Assembly (NCBI RefSeq): GCF_905475465.1
Contig: NC_062242.1
Span: 12,489,501 to 12,553,500 of the forward strand
Direction of reading: 5' to 3'
Origin: Pieris napi
Lineage: Eukaryota > Arthropoda > Insecta > Lepidoptera > Pieridae
Length of the DNA: 64,000 bases
The notes beneath the pieces were generated by a model. The model did no database searches. It was not told the DNA's origin and saw nothing but the letters and a program-made list of their open reading frames with translations. A program made the translations under genes and the position numbers. This document shows, in pieces, positions 33,096 through 43,745 of this stretch. Position 1 is the stretch's first letter. Every line of letters starts with the position of its first letter.

Positions 33096-33574
33096 AAATG
33101 CATCGTTTCGTGTATCGCTTATGAGGTTTTTTCTGTTGATGCGTTGACTGTATATGATCACATAGACCTCGGTATCTATAAGTGTTCTGTGGGATTAATT
33201 TATTAGCAGCAATAGAATTTATCATACTTTATCTAATGTGAAGTATTAAAGAGTTAAACAAGGTTGTAAAAGAAAATTCGATGAAACGCTCTGCAGACTT
33301 TTAAATAGATATAAATTGATTATATTTATTGGCTACACTTAAATATGTAGATCTGGAATTCTAGTTAAATACGTCAGTAAGTTTAATAAAAATGGTTTTA
33401 TGATACGAACATACTACATTAGTATGTTTTAAATAACAGGATATGAAATTGTACTGCCGTTTTAATAATTGGATCCTACACAAGGTCTTTTCTTAGTCTT
33501 GCTTTTTAATGGATGCGGTTATAGTATCTTAGTATATATTTATAAGTATATAATATAACGCACAACTAGAATTT

Positions 33575-33815
33575 GAACTTTACCACAACTGAGCGTTTTT
33601 TAAGGCAGTTTTTGCCGCGCACCATCACTATGTGGAACCAGCTTCACGCTGAAGTATTTTCGAACCACTTCGACTAAGGGTCCTTCAAGAAAAGAGCGTA
33701 CCAATTCTTAAAAGCCCGGCAACGCACTCGCGAGATGTTAAGTAACCCAAAGACACTCTGCCACTGAGTGTCTTTGGGTTACTTAACATCTGGTGAGCCT
33801 CCTGCCCGTGTTCTA
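33575..33815 (+). mobile_element. R1/jockey-like LINE 3' end carrying a 26-bp foldback
   Basis: The coding remnant (CACAACTGAGCGTTTTTTAA, CCGCGCACCATC, GTGGAACCAGCT, GAAGTATTTTCGAACCA) and tail are well kept. Where related copies read GCGAGCCCTCTGGCA, this copy has an inverted copy of its own downstream sequence, giving arms 33733-33758 and 33766-33791. Confidence 0.85.
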
Positions 33816-34490
33816 TGGATTGTTTCGTCTTTAAATCAAAACTATTTAAATTCGGTTCGAACATAAAGACACACACAAAAGTAGTAGCATCATCCTATAA
33901 TTTGTGTACATGAATGATGTATTTAAAATAGGCTTTAATTAAACAATTAAGGTAAATAATGACTGGTCAAACTATAAATTATGATTGTAATGGCTAGGAC
34001 GTGTGCCAAAATATATTTTTATTGTAAAAGAGGTATTACTTATGAGTTTATTGGTTGTGTAGTGTAGTTATTGGATGTCAAGAATGTAAAAAAATGCTTT
34101 ATTAGGAAGCCTGGACATAAATGTTTCTACTGCTAACCTTTCTTGGTTATCTATAGCTAATAAAACATCATATGTCTTCATTGCATTTATCAGACCTAAC
34201 GCAAATCTTTAGACATGAGGGAATACCAAAATTCATATCATTGAATGGGTGCGTGATTGAAATACTCTTATTTGGATGAGATTAGTATTGAATATAATTT
34301 ATTGATAATTGAAAAATTCAACTCTTTGAGGATCACCGGGATTGTCCAGCATCATAGCATATTTTTAGTATTCAGACAGTATCATTGGTTTCAATGTTTC
34401 GTAACTAAAGGGCTTAAAATTTCTTTAGCTTTTTATGTTAGCTGCCATGCCATATTGCATGGTAAACAAATCTTACAACTTATATATTTT
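33816..34490. other. intergenic, nothing recognised
   Basis: No gene or repeat recognised. Confidence 0.3.
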
Positions 34491-34491
34491 T

Positions 34492-34553
34492 ATCGCGAGC
34501 CCTCTGGCATTCCGAGTGTCCATGGGCGGCGGAGCGGTATCCCTTAACATCAG
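34492..34553 (+). mobile_element. R1/jockey-like LINE tail fragment
   Basis: CGCGAGCCCTCTGGCATTCC, GAGTGTCCATGGGCGGCGG and CCCTTAACATCAG match the family tail. Confidence 0.7.
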
Positions 34554-34669
34554 TCTCAAGCCGCTGTGAAAACCGCTTTGTGAGTTCGAAAAGTGAGTTA
34601 CAGAATCGCAAGGCTGTTCTGTGAAAAAACAGATGACATATTGGACTGCCAATATTTGATAAAGCCCAC

Positions 34670-34725
34670 GTCACGTTGATGAAAACTACATTAAAATCCG
34701 TTGCGTTTTACAGATTCGATGTTAT
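34670..34725 (+). repeat. short dispersed repeat fragment
   Basis: AAACTACATTAAAATCCGTT followed by GCGTTTTACAGAT is a phrase I associate with widespread lepidopteran repeats; only about 50 bp is present. Confidence 0.4.
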
Positions 34726-35454
34726 TTTCTACAATATAAAAATAAAACTACTGTAAAAGAATAAAAACAAAAGTATTTGTCAAAGCACATAAACATGTTA
34801 CCCAGTACTATAAAAAGGCAGTCCGCTAAAAATAAAACTCAACTTCAAAAGGCCGGATATAATATCTGTGGATTTTCTATCCGGGTAGACCTCTACAGCT
34901 GATCCGGTTTCATCCGGTTTTCAGAACCGGTTACGTCGGCTTGCTTTGTGGATGAGATTCAATTGAGCTCAGCTTTAAAATAGATTGATTGTGTGGATTA
35001 TAGTTCCATGTGGCTGGATTGAATCTAAGATGGGAGACCTAGATAGCCTCGTACATTGACATACTAGTTTCTGCTCGTATCTTTGTCTTTTACTAACTGT
35101 GAACTGTGAGTGTGTGGGTAATAGTTTGCGAAAAAGATAAAGATGGAAAGACCGTCGATAATTCCTCTATTTAATTTCATGTTGTAGAAGTTTAATCGTT
35201 AAATTACGCTTGAAAGAAATGTACGTATGTTGTACCAGATTTGAATTGGTAAAACACGATGCAGTAAATATGTATATGTATGATGCAGATGTGTTAGAAA
35301 AGTTTTTGGGTAAGTCGTTCATAGCAATCCTTTTTAATACATTTGGTTTGTCATTTTTGTGGCTGTTGGCTACCTAATTAAAATATAAAATAAATTGTAT
35401 TAAAATAAATTAGATAGGATTATGTACTCGTTCATTTTTAAAGTAAATATTGCA
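34726..35454. other. intergenic, nothing recognised
   Basis: No gene supported. 34850-34960 is slightly GC-richer with repeated CCGGTT words (TCCGGTTTCATCCGGTTTTC). Confidence 0.3.
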
Positions 35455-35562
35455 GCCCAATGAAGTATTTCCGAACCAATTCGATTTAAGGTCCTTCAAG
35501 AAGAGAGTGTACCATTTCTTAAAAGGCATCGCACTCGCGAGCCCTCTGGCATCGAGAGTGTC
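35455..35562 (+). mobile_element. R1/jockey-like LINE tail fused to a SINE
   Basis: GAAGTATTTCCGAACCAATT, CTTCAAGAAGAGAGTG and CTCGCGAGCCCTCTGGCATC match the family, but the tail is cut at GAGTGTCC, where SINE sequence begins. Confidence 0.8.
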
Positions 35563-35702
35563 CGGTTTCCTCACCATGTTCACCTTCACCGATCAAGCGA
35601 ATGTTAAATGCGCATAGAACGTCCATTGGGATGGCCGGAGATCGAGCCTAAGACCTCAGGGATGAGAGTCGCACGCTGGAGCCACTAGACCAACACTGCC
35701 AA
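35563..35702 (-). mobile_element. SINE, 5' half
   Basis: Minus-strand head and first half of the body, ending at the GGTTTCCTCACCATG block that touches the LINE tail. The 3' half is absent. Confidence 0.85.
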
Positions 35703-36084
35703 TAAACTGGTAATAATAATATCTTATATATGAATTAATTTTAATTCTATTATATCCATGAATTAAAATATTTTAAACACGTAATAAACAATGTTTTTGA
35801 ATAATTTCCAAATTAAATGAACAGTAATTAAAGATGTTCTCAAAACATGCTCAAACTAGATATAACTTATTTGAGAGTTATGAGAAATTATAAGTTAAGA
35901 ACGCTCGAAAGTTTATGGGCACCGTAAATGTGGGAAATTTGGTTTAGTTTCGAGATTTTCGCTATTAAATATTTATACGTTGTTCGATGAAGTTTGTGAG
36001 TTTTTACTGTGTTCTTGACAAAAAGGTTTAACACATTCCATAAATTATATTAACATTTATTATTAATTATAAATAAAGGTATTT
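35703..36084. other. intergenic, nothing recognised
   Basis: No gene or repeat recognised. Confidence 0.3.
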
Positions 36085-36380
36085 AGCAAAATTAACGTGG
36101 ACTTTAAAGACCACAAAAGGAGAGGAAGAAGGAGAAGAGAGTGCGTTAAACAAAAGGTGGATAGAAGGTATAGAAGCCTTAGCAGTAAACGAATGGAGAA
36201 AGAAAGCCAAGTACAGAGATATTTGGAAAAAGCTAGCGAGAGGATAGGGGGTTCCGATCAACGGTACTGAAGGAAGCTAGCATATTAGGATAACAAGAAA
36301 AATATATAAAAAACCTAAGCTGTATTTTCTACTTTTGTAATAATTATTGGAAATTAAACGGGCTTTTATTATTGTTATGA
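36085..36380 (+). pseudogene. LINE C-terminal relic
   Basis: One frame reads KRWIEGIEALAVNEWRKKAK, then YRDIWKKLARG and a stop, the RTE-type RW-D-I---A---WR-KA-DR--W--L motif. The tail ...AACGGGCTTTTATTATTG resembles that of the relic at 43.6 kb, so they are one family. Confidence 0.6.
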
Positions 36381-37429
36381 ATTATAAATTGCTGCTTATT
36401 ATACGTTTCGGTGGCTCTTATAAGAACAAGGAATCCGAAATGTGAATGGATGACTACAGGGTTGAGAGTGGTAGAGAGACACAACATTTATTTGTAATAA
36501 AATGTGTAAATAAATGTTAAATTGTAAGTTCAAACCGACTTCCAGTAATACCTTTAATATGAATGTAATTTTAATCAACGTATTACAGAAAAGCCGTGCA
36601 TTTAACATACTCTAATTTATAAAGCAAATATTCATCAACTAATTTTTAACTACATTTGTTGTTTGGGAAATGAAAAACATTTTCATTTTTGTTACCCACG
36701 GATTGTGCTACTAGTATTAAATAAAAAATTTTTTACCTTCAAAATTCACGTATATAAATTTTATAACTGTCTCAAAAGGAACCTTGGTGACAGCAATGAA
36801 AAAAAAAAATTATTGAAGCCAAGGCTTAGCTTGATAAACATTACTCTGCAGTTGTTAATGATTCAAAGACTTCATTTCTCATACAAAAATATTGTCGTAT
36901 TACTTTTCAAGATACTAAATGTCTATAAGAAACTTAGGTTTTACTCATATACAAGGGTCCAGGGATGTTGCGAGCCCCTTATTGGGATGACTGTATCACA
37001 ATTGATTTTATTGGTACTAGCTTTGGTTATTAGATAGGTACTCATTTCACTTGTAAATTATAAACACACAAACTTATGTATACGTATAATAAAGGCACGT
37101 TTTGTGAGCCCATAACTGAAATTCTAGTTCCGCTCTTGATTATACATATAGTATATAAAATATTAAATGATAAAACTTTGTGTGAAATCGGAAATATCCA
37201 TTCCTTTTGATATACATACTGACCGTCCGAATCAATATTATAAATACAGTGTACATATGCTTCAGTGGTACTGAATAGGCTTTAGACTAGAAAATCTGCT
37301 GAGATGTTTTGTTATAAAACTGTGTGTGTGTGAATATAAATAAAGTGTTTAATTTTATAGCAACTATAAAACACATACACAGATTAACAAATGCTGAATA
37401 ACAATATTAATTGACGTTATTTTTTAATT
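36381..37429. other. intergenic, nothing recognised
   Basis: A 124-codon plus-strand frame at 36663-37037 is Lys/Leu/Phe-rich and matches no family I know; in this AT-rich setting it is probably chance. Confidence 0.3.
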
Positions 37430-37790
37430 TGATTTCATCTTTTTCGATCGCACTCTTCATTTCTGAAGGTATTGTTAGTGGCGCCGCACAACTATCACTC
37501 TCCCCTGTCTTCGGCATTCCACTCTTCTCTGCACCTGGGTGATGGTAAGACCCGTAATGGGCTTTACTTGAACGATCCAGCGAGAAGGGGATCATCGGTC
37601 TGATGCCCTCCACTCTGCCAGTCACGATGATTTTTTCTAGTCTTTCTGGAGCTCTGCGTGTTATATGTCCAAAATAACTCAGGATGCGTTGGTAACAAAG
37701 TGTCGAAAAACTATTTTTTACATATAACCGTCTTAGTATGGACACGTTTTGTTTCTTTAGCTGTCCAGGGAATCGTTAGCATCCACATCC
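37430..37790 (-). pseudogene. RTE-like LINE C-terminal relic
   Basis: The minus strand reads RILSYFGHITRRAPERLEKI, IVTGRVEGIRPM and then degraded sequence, matching the FGH--RR----LEK-IV-GRVEG-R-RGR-P-RW module. The end of the module is frame-shifted. Confidence 0.75.
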
Positions 37791-38149
37791 AATTTTATTA
37801 GTTGCCATGAAATTAAATAATATGCAAAAGTTTCCATTCAATTTATACAGCCAAACTTTTTAGAATATTCAATCGTAATATAAAAGCTATGTTCCAAAAT
37901 AAGCTTCGATCTTTGATCCACTGACAGTATATAGTACTATGGCAGTCTGATGTATCTCTTTAATATCCCATTTCATAGATTCTGTGAAACCAATTTTAAA
38001 TCAACTGAAGTTTCATACTTTTATGAAAAAATGAATATTACTTTTAACATTTTTTAAATTAGTTTTATATAAAAAGTCAGGAATTGTTTTTCGATTTATG
38101 ACAAAAGGCTGATGTATCCGACATATATTTACAAAGGAAAAAACTGAAA

Positions 38150-38205
38150 AATTTCAGTTTAGTTCGCTCTTTTCTTGAAGGACCCAAAGTCGAATTGGTC
38201 GGATA
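38150..38205 (-). mobile_element. R1/jockey-like LINE fragment
   Basis: CTCTTTTCTTGAAGGACCCA followed by AAGTCGAATTGGT (reverse of the family's GACTTAGGGTCCTTCAAG block). Very short. Confidence 0.5.
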
Positions 38206-38534
38206 TTGGGTGGTGTCGTGTATATATGAGATATTTGATGGTAGCCTGTCTTGACGAATGTCAAACAACACGAGATCCATAGTTAGTAGAGGCTAATACT
38301 ACGTTTTAAACAGGGAATGCCACACGTAATTTAAAAAGAAACACGAACCCGAACAAATTACGTAGCTAACGGCGCTGAACGGTATATATTTTATTTTAAA
38401 TTTAATTTATTTCCACTGCAAATGAGTTTTATAGTATTGCTTATTTTACGTTTGTTTTAATATCCATTCTGCAACGATAACAGCTTTTACTGGTTCTGTC
38501 CGTGTATACAATAAAATCAGTTAGAATTACTTTT

Positions 38535-38675
38535 TTTGTAATAGGAGGCAAACGGGCAGGCTTACCTGTTGTTAAGTGATACCGCCCATGGACACTCACA
38601 TTGCCAGAAGGCTCTTTTCTTGAAGGATCCTAAGTCGAATTTGGTTCGGAAATGCTTCAGTGGGCAGCTGGTTAG
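38535..38675 (-). mobile_element. R1/jockey-like LINE tail
   Basis: Minus-strand tail with AATAGGAGGCAAACGGGCAG, CCATGGACACTCACATTGCC and CTTGAAGGATCCTAAGTCGA. An internal segment between the last two blocks is deleted. Confidence 0.75.
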
Positions 38676-38689
38676 CGGGGGTGAACTAG

Positions 38690-38990
38690 TCTTGGAGATG
38701 GCGGAGTACAAGAAATTAGAAACAAGACGGGACGGTATCTACCTAAATGGATATTAGCGACGGTAAAGGCCGGTTGTTGGCGATACCAAGGGTCAGAAAC
38801 AGTCTGTTGGACAGATCCCTGTTAACAAAGATGTTACGCTTACTAAATGCTGTCTTCGACAATTTATACACCTTTATATGTTCGCAAAGTGAGTTCACAG
38901 TAGCGATATTGTGTATATTATGTATTTAATATTATATATTTTATTCTTTTTATTCTATCGAATTAGTTTTGTACTGTGAGGATAGTGTTT
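38690..38990 (+). mobile_element. LINE-like 3' end, inverted partner at 28.4 kb
   Basis: Collinear with 28340-28630 in the opposite orientation over about 250 bp. The flanking LINE tail at 38535-38675 belongs to another family, so two elements abut here. Confidence 0.6.
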
Positions 38991-39049
38991 GTACTTTTAT
39001 AACTAAATATATAAATAATAATCATTTCTGATACCCTATTCTAATTCTT

Positions 39050-39235
39050 TCTATATCCGTGAGCCCTATCTTTCTGCCCTACTCCGCCAATTCCGCCATT
39101 TTAGTCTCTCCTGTCCCACCTGCTGTTTTTAAATCTGATCTATCCACCTCCAATTTTCATTGTTATCCTCTTTTACCTTGGGCACCAGTTAAATACTTTG
39201 TAATTCAACTTTTCTGTTCTATACTTAAAACTTAA
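39050..39235 (-). pseudogene. RTE-like LINE C-terminal relic
   Basis: The minus strand parallels 10430-10560: CTACTCCGCCA-TTCCGCCAT, GATC-ATCCACC and GGGCACCAGTTAAATACTTT, which encode the RW-D, W--L and KLVP-like parts. Heavily decayed. Confidence 0.55.
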
Positions 39236-39815
39236 CAAATCAAAACCTGGGTTAATTCAAAGAACTGGAGTTCGATTTTTGGCGATGTTTCTTTGCCCAC
39301 TATCCACTGCTAGTGGACAAAAATTCACTGAACAAAGAATCGCAATTCGCTGGTTCATCTAAGACATATGAATTTTGTTAGTCTCGTTCCTTGTTCTCAA
39401 GTAGAAATAAAGATTTATTTTAAATCCTCAGTATTCAGGTTAAATGGTAATAAAATTAAGATAATAGAAGCCAACTCTATCGAATTAAATAAAGGAAGAT
39501 AGGTGGCTTGCAGGTGAGAACTAATATCTTATCTCAGTCGATTTTAATTACGACCAATTCAAACAATGGCATATGGCTGCCGTGGAGTAGATTCCGCTAT
39601 AATTTTTACTTATTTAAATTATTGAGAAATGTATAGTAGACATTTATATAATACAAATATATAATTAATATATGAACACCACGTTGTCACTGTTTGCACA
39701 AATGTTCTTTCACGTTACAGTAATAAAGTTCTTAAGTTTTAGTTGTAACAAAACTTAACTTCAAACATAACAATATTTGATAACACTTAGTATGTCAATA
39801 AGTAATGAAAAAAAA
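39236..39815. other. intergenic, nothing recognised
   Basis: No gene or repeat recognised. Confidence 0.3.
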
Positions 39816-39817
39816 AA

Positions 39818-39955
39818 TGAATGGCGCTACCTTTTTAGGTCTGGGCCTCAGATTTCTGTATCTGTTTCATGATACTTTGTCAATCTAATAGACAAGTAGG
39901 TGATCAGCATCCTCTGCCTGACACACGCAGTCGACTTTTTGGGTCTAAGACATGT
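39818..39955 (-). mobile_element. SINE, 3' half only
   Basis: GGCGCTACCTTTTTAGGTCT, TCAGATTTCTGTATCTGTTT and CGACTTTTTGGGTCTAAG present; the head is missing. Confidence 0.85.
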
Positions 39956-40470
39956 CTGTGGCTGTTGGCCTCCTGTTACATAAAAAAAGTCGCCTCTTCT
40001 TCATCACATTTTTATTATAATATAAGTCTCTATGCCTTTTCGTATCCACAACCACATATCAAAGTATATAACTCTGAAATTCAGTGGCCACCAATAAACG
40101 CCAGTTTTATATTGGCCCGCCGCCAACCATCACAGAGATGTCGCTGGAGTCGCATTGTGTGTGCCTAATGAGTTTTCAACAATGAATATACGTTTTGCTA
40201 GTCATGAACGATTATGTACTTAAACCAACGAGGGCAGGTACATATTTGTGTCTGTTTCATGTTCCTCTATAGGTCTATTACCTTTTTATATCCGATGTGG
40301 ACACCTTTCGGGTATGTGGGATTCACCAGAATATCTGCTATTCAGAGACTGGGTGAGCCATCTATAACCACTACGAGTAGGTTCTACAAAGCGGCAAACA
40401 GATGCTCCGGGGTGTCGCATTCTATCGGGGCCTCAACGGCATAACTGTTACATAGGTCTATTACCTAAAC
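39956..40470. other. intergenic, possibly decayed TE
   Basis: A moderately GC-rich stretch, with TAGGTCTATTACCT repeated at about 40250-40266 and 40453-40466. The minus strand near 40370-40440 reads like a decayed TE protein, but I cannot name it. Confidence 0.3.
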
Positions 40471-40479
40471 GTGTATCAG

Positions 40480-40620
40480 CATGTCCATTTTCACGATGTA
40501 GATTTAGGGAAGTTAATGGGACCAATAAGAAAAATTACTGTTGCACAGCTGGGCTTCAAACACACGATCTCTGGGTTGAGAGACAACCACTTAATTACGT
40601 CCTTTATGAACCTGTTTAAG
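40480..40620 (-). mobile_element. related tRNA-derived SINE, degraded
   Basis: On the minus strand: TAATTAAGTGGTTGTCTCTC, CAGAGATCGTGTGTTTGAAG (B-box-like) and CCCAGCTGTGCAACAGTAAT. The order matches the main SINE head (A box, B box, GGCTGTGCACCA) but at low identity. Confidence 0.5.
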
Positions 40621-41204
40621 TTATGGAGCATGAATAATTTCGGAATGTGTATGAGAAATGTACCAGTTCTTTGCAGCCACTTGGCCACTTATCAACCTCA
40701 CTAGGGTGTGTACAATTCTGTAAGTGAATTCGACACATGACAGCTCAGCTATTGGTCAAAGACGAAATCTCAATACGCTGGGTGAAGTTCCCAAATGAAT
40801 TCGATAATCTCGAGACAGTATACTCCTGGTACGAGATTAATCTTCGAGAATTAACTCAATGTAATCGACAATTGTTTGTGATGAAATGTTCTGTAATCCT
40901 TTGATAGTTATTTAAAAATAATTCAATTTGATAAAAAAAAATATTTTCTTCTTGTTGAATATTTAATTTACGTAATATACGTAAAGGCCCCGTATCTAAT
41001 TCAACTATTGTATAAACAATTGAGTTCTTGAGTGAGACGTTAAAAACCTCTATTCAGTTTATAATAATAATAATAATTTATTTACTAAAGCAGAAAATGA
41101 TAAGTCCATATGGTTATTTTGGTAGTAACAATATTGTCGTAAATATTATATTTTATAAGCTTTAAGGATATATACAATCATTACCCACCAAAGTAGAGGA
41201 CATT
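40621..41204. other. intergenic, nothing recognised
   Basis: No gene recognised; (TAA)n array at about 41062-41078. Confidence 0.3.
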
Positions 41205-41535
41205 GTAAAGAAAATACGGCAATTGAAATGGCGCTCTACTGGGCATCGGTTGAAATGGAAAAAAATATTACAGAATGGAAACCACGAGATTCAAAAAGGA
41301 AAAGACGAAGACAGAGAAAGAGATAGGAAGATGATATAAAGAGAATAGCAGGCATAACTAGGACAAAAAGAGCTAACATTAAAAAAATAATGAAAGCAGC
41401 TGGAAGAGGCCTGTGTTTCACAGGACACGCTGTACACCAAAACCATCAGCTCATCTGCACAGCTAAAACAATGCTTATAATATTACTACTATATTGACAC
41501 TGGGTGTCAGCAATAAAGGCTTAATAATAATATTC
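41205..41535 (+). pseudogene. RTE-like LINE C-terminal relic
   Basis: LKWRSTGHRLKW-like start (41215-41260), a basic stretch with KGKDEDRERDRKMI, AGITRTKRANIKK-like and GRGLCFTGHA-like sequence, then a GGCTTAATAATAATAT 3' end. It resembles the LKW-WAGH ... RW-DDI--IAG ... LEEA arrangement with many changes. Confidence 0.55.
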
Positions 41536-41985
41536 AATCATAAAATAAAAAGGCCACATGCAGTCCTTTCCATCCAGCCTTCCCGCTATTAATTAAAGAG
41601 TAGGTTTATAGTGCATAAGTATAAATTAATTAATGATTTAAATATAAAAATGTTGGTGTCAGTTAAAATTTTGATGTAAAATATAGGTTGTTCGATCATG
41701 TTTGTGCACGTCATGGCACATAATACGGAAAATATGTAGATCACCTGTTCATTAAAAATGCATTGTTGCCGAACAAACATTTTTTCAATGTTTCCGACGA
41801 ACATTGTCGATTAAAAATGTTTTTTTCGACCCGTGTCGTGCCACAGGCTTGTTTGTTACAGTTGGTGAATAAACAGACGTTACTTGGCAAAAATATAAGA
41901 AGATATATACAAAAATATAAGAACAAAAGCTTGTGCGGCCGCAGAGCAGGCGGAAAATAATAAACGACTCAAATATTGGAGACTT
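41536..41985. other. intergenic, nothing recognised
   Basis: ATTAAAAATG words repeat at 41750-41820; overlapping frames on both strands are probably chance. Confidence 0.3.
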
Positions 41986-41989
41986 TTTT

Positions 41990-42215
41990 CCAACTTTGAT
42001 TGGAGTAGAGTTGTTCCCTTCGGAGTAGAGATTTTTGGGCCGTGGGGATCAAGTGATTGTGGGGTTCTAATTAAAGATTTATGTTGGCGCCTGGTAGATA
42101 GTACCGGTGACCTCAGACCTGGTGCTTGTCTCGCTCAACGAAAAAGTATCGCAATACAGCGATGAAATGCTGCCCGCGTTATACGTACACTACCACAGGG
42201 ACCAAACTTTTTAAA
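41990..42215 (+). mobile_element. LINE-like 3' end, partner at 29.0 kb
   Basis: Collinear with 28985-29160 (GGGCCGTGGGGATCAAGTG, GCTCAACGAAAAAGTATCGC, CACAGGGACCAAAC), with an extra segment carrying GCGCCTGGTAGATAGTACC that the other copy lacks. Confidence 0.6.
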
Positions 42216-43585
42216 TTTTTCCTAGTTGTCTATTTATCCATGTTTAATTATTATTACTACTTTGTAAGTTAAGAATATTGAAAGTAGGTAGTTAAAAAAT
42301 ATTATTCAATAGCTATTTGTGGCATAAAGTACTTATAAATAATGGATTTAATAAATAACTACGAAAATGTGTTTTTATTAAAATAACCGATACAAGGAAA
42401 TTGGCTATGCCGATAATTTATGGATTACAAAAAAGTGTATAATCTGCTCTTAAAACAAGCAAGTATTAAAATAAAATATATATTAAGTTTTTGAAAAGTA
42501 ATTATGAAAGCGTTTTTTAAGCATAAACTGTTTTTTTTAATCTTTACCAAACAATACACTAGTGAATTTATTTTATTCCCTGATAGTTGTATGTAAATTT
42601 GATTTTCATCTCTTGTTATTATGAATAAATTGAAGTTAGCTCGTAACAATGTGTTTAAACAAATAGTTTTTGACAAAGTTATTAAAGATAACCTTTTCTA
42701 TCAATTGATAAAGAATTTTCAGATTTTTCATTGTCTGTTTCGCAATTGAGGGCCTGCACTATTGCTTTATCAACTTTTCAGTCGAGATTTATGTCACAGT
42801 ACAGAGAAAAATAGTTTATAAAATCATTTGTACAAAAAATACAATATTTTGCAATTACACTGTCAAAAAAATACTAATCCCAAAAAAAAATCAAATGAAA
42901 TAAATAAAAAACCTGGGATGTACGAAATACAATTTAAAAGATTTTTTTACATGTAGCAAAGTTTGAAATAAGGTTTTCTCATGACAAATAATTAAATTTT
43001 GTAAACATTAGGAAAGCGTTTGACTTCGAGTAAATAGTGTATCAAACACTCCATGATCATAAATTTTGAATGTGGTTCTGCAAAGTAAAGATATTCACTG
43101 AAAATCACCAATAAATAAAAATCAAAAACGTATTGCGGTGATCGGGAGGGTAGTTGCGAGTCTAAATTACCCGCCATTTTGTTGTAAAGAAGCGACAAGC
43201 CGGATAAAACCAGTCGTAACTGGGTCAGAATGGCTTTGCAGTCTAGGAGTTGTAAACTAAGTTTTAGTTTAAAATGAAATGGAATTAAATTTATTAAAGT
43301 ATTATAATTACGACACTTTCCTAACGACTTTCAGCCCACTGCCAAACGAGGTATTTTTAAATGTTTATGACCTGTTCACAGCGTTATATTTTAAATGTCT
43401 CGGTCTAGTACAAAATCGTGAAATAAAATTTGCAAAAGATTCTAAAAGTATTCCTTTAATTACAAGAACACTGTAACAGATGCAGCCATTTTAAAGCCAA
43501 GAACTGTCGTATTTTATTTGCATTTACATGTAATAATATGAAGACACATATAGTAAGATGCACAGATATAAGGTAGACTTTAAGA
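42216..43585. other. intergenic, nothing recognised
   Basis: Strongly AT-rich with chance frames on both strands. No recognised repeat. Confidence 0.35.
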
Positions 43586-43587
43586 CA

Positions 43588-43745
43588 AGATATTGAAAGG
43601 ACCGAGAGGAAGAAGGACAATAGAGCGTCCTAAAGAAGACGTGCGTTAGCAGGAAGCGAATGGAGAAAGAAAGTCATGGAGATATTTGGAAAGATTCAAA
43701 ATAAACGGGCTTAATTATTATTATAATTATTAATATGATGACTCT
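43588..43745 (+). pseudogene. LINE 3' relic, same family as 36.1 kb
   Basis: CGAGAGGAAGAAGG, GCGAATGGAGAAAGAAAG, GGAGATATTTGGAAAGAT and the tail AAACGGGCTTAATTATTATT parallel the fragment at 36085-36380. Confidence 0.6.

Noticed and set aside
36663..37037. 124-codon plus-strand open frame
   Set aside because: Composition follows the AT-rich background, no recognisable domain, no splice or promoter context.
40214..40704. Several overlapping 65-77 codon frames
   Set aside because: Overlap a degraded SINE and unclassified repeat sequence on both strands; no consistent coding frame.
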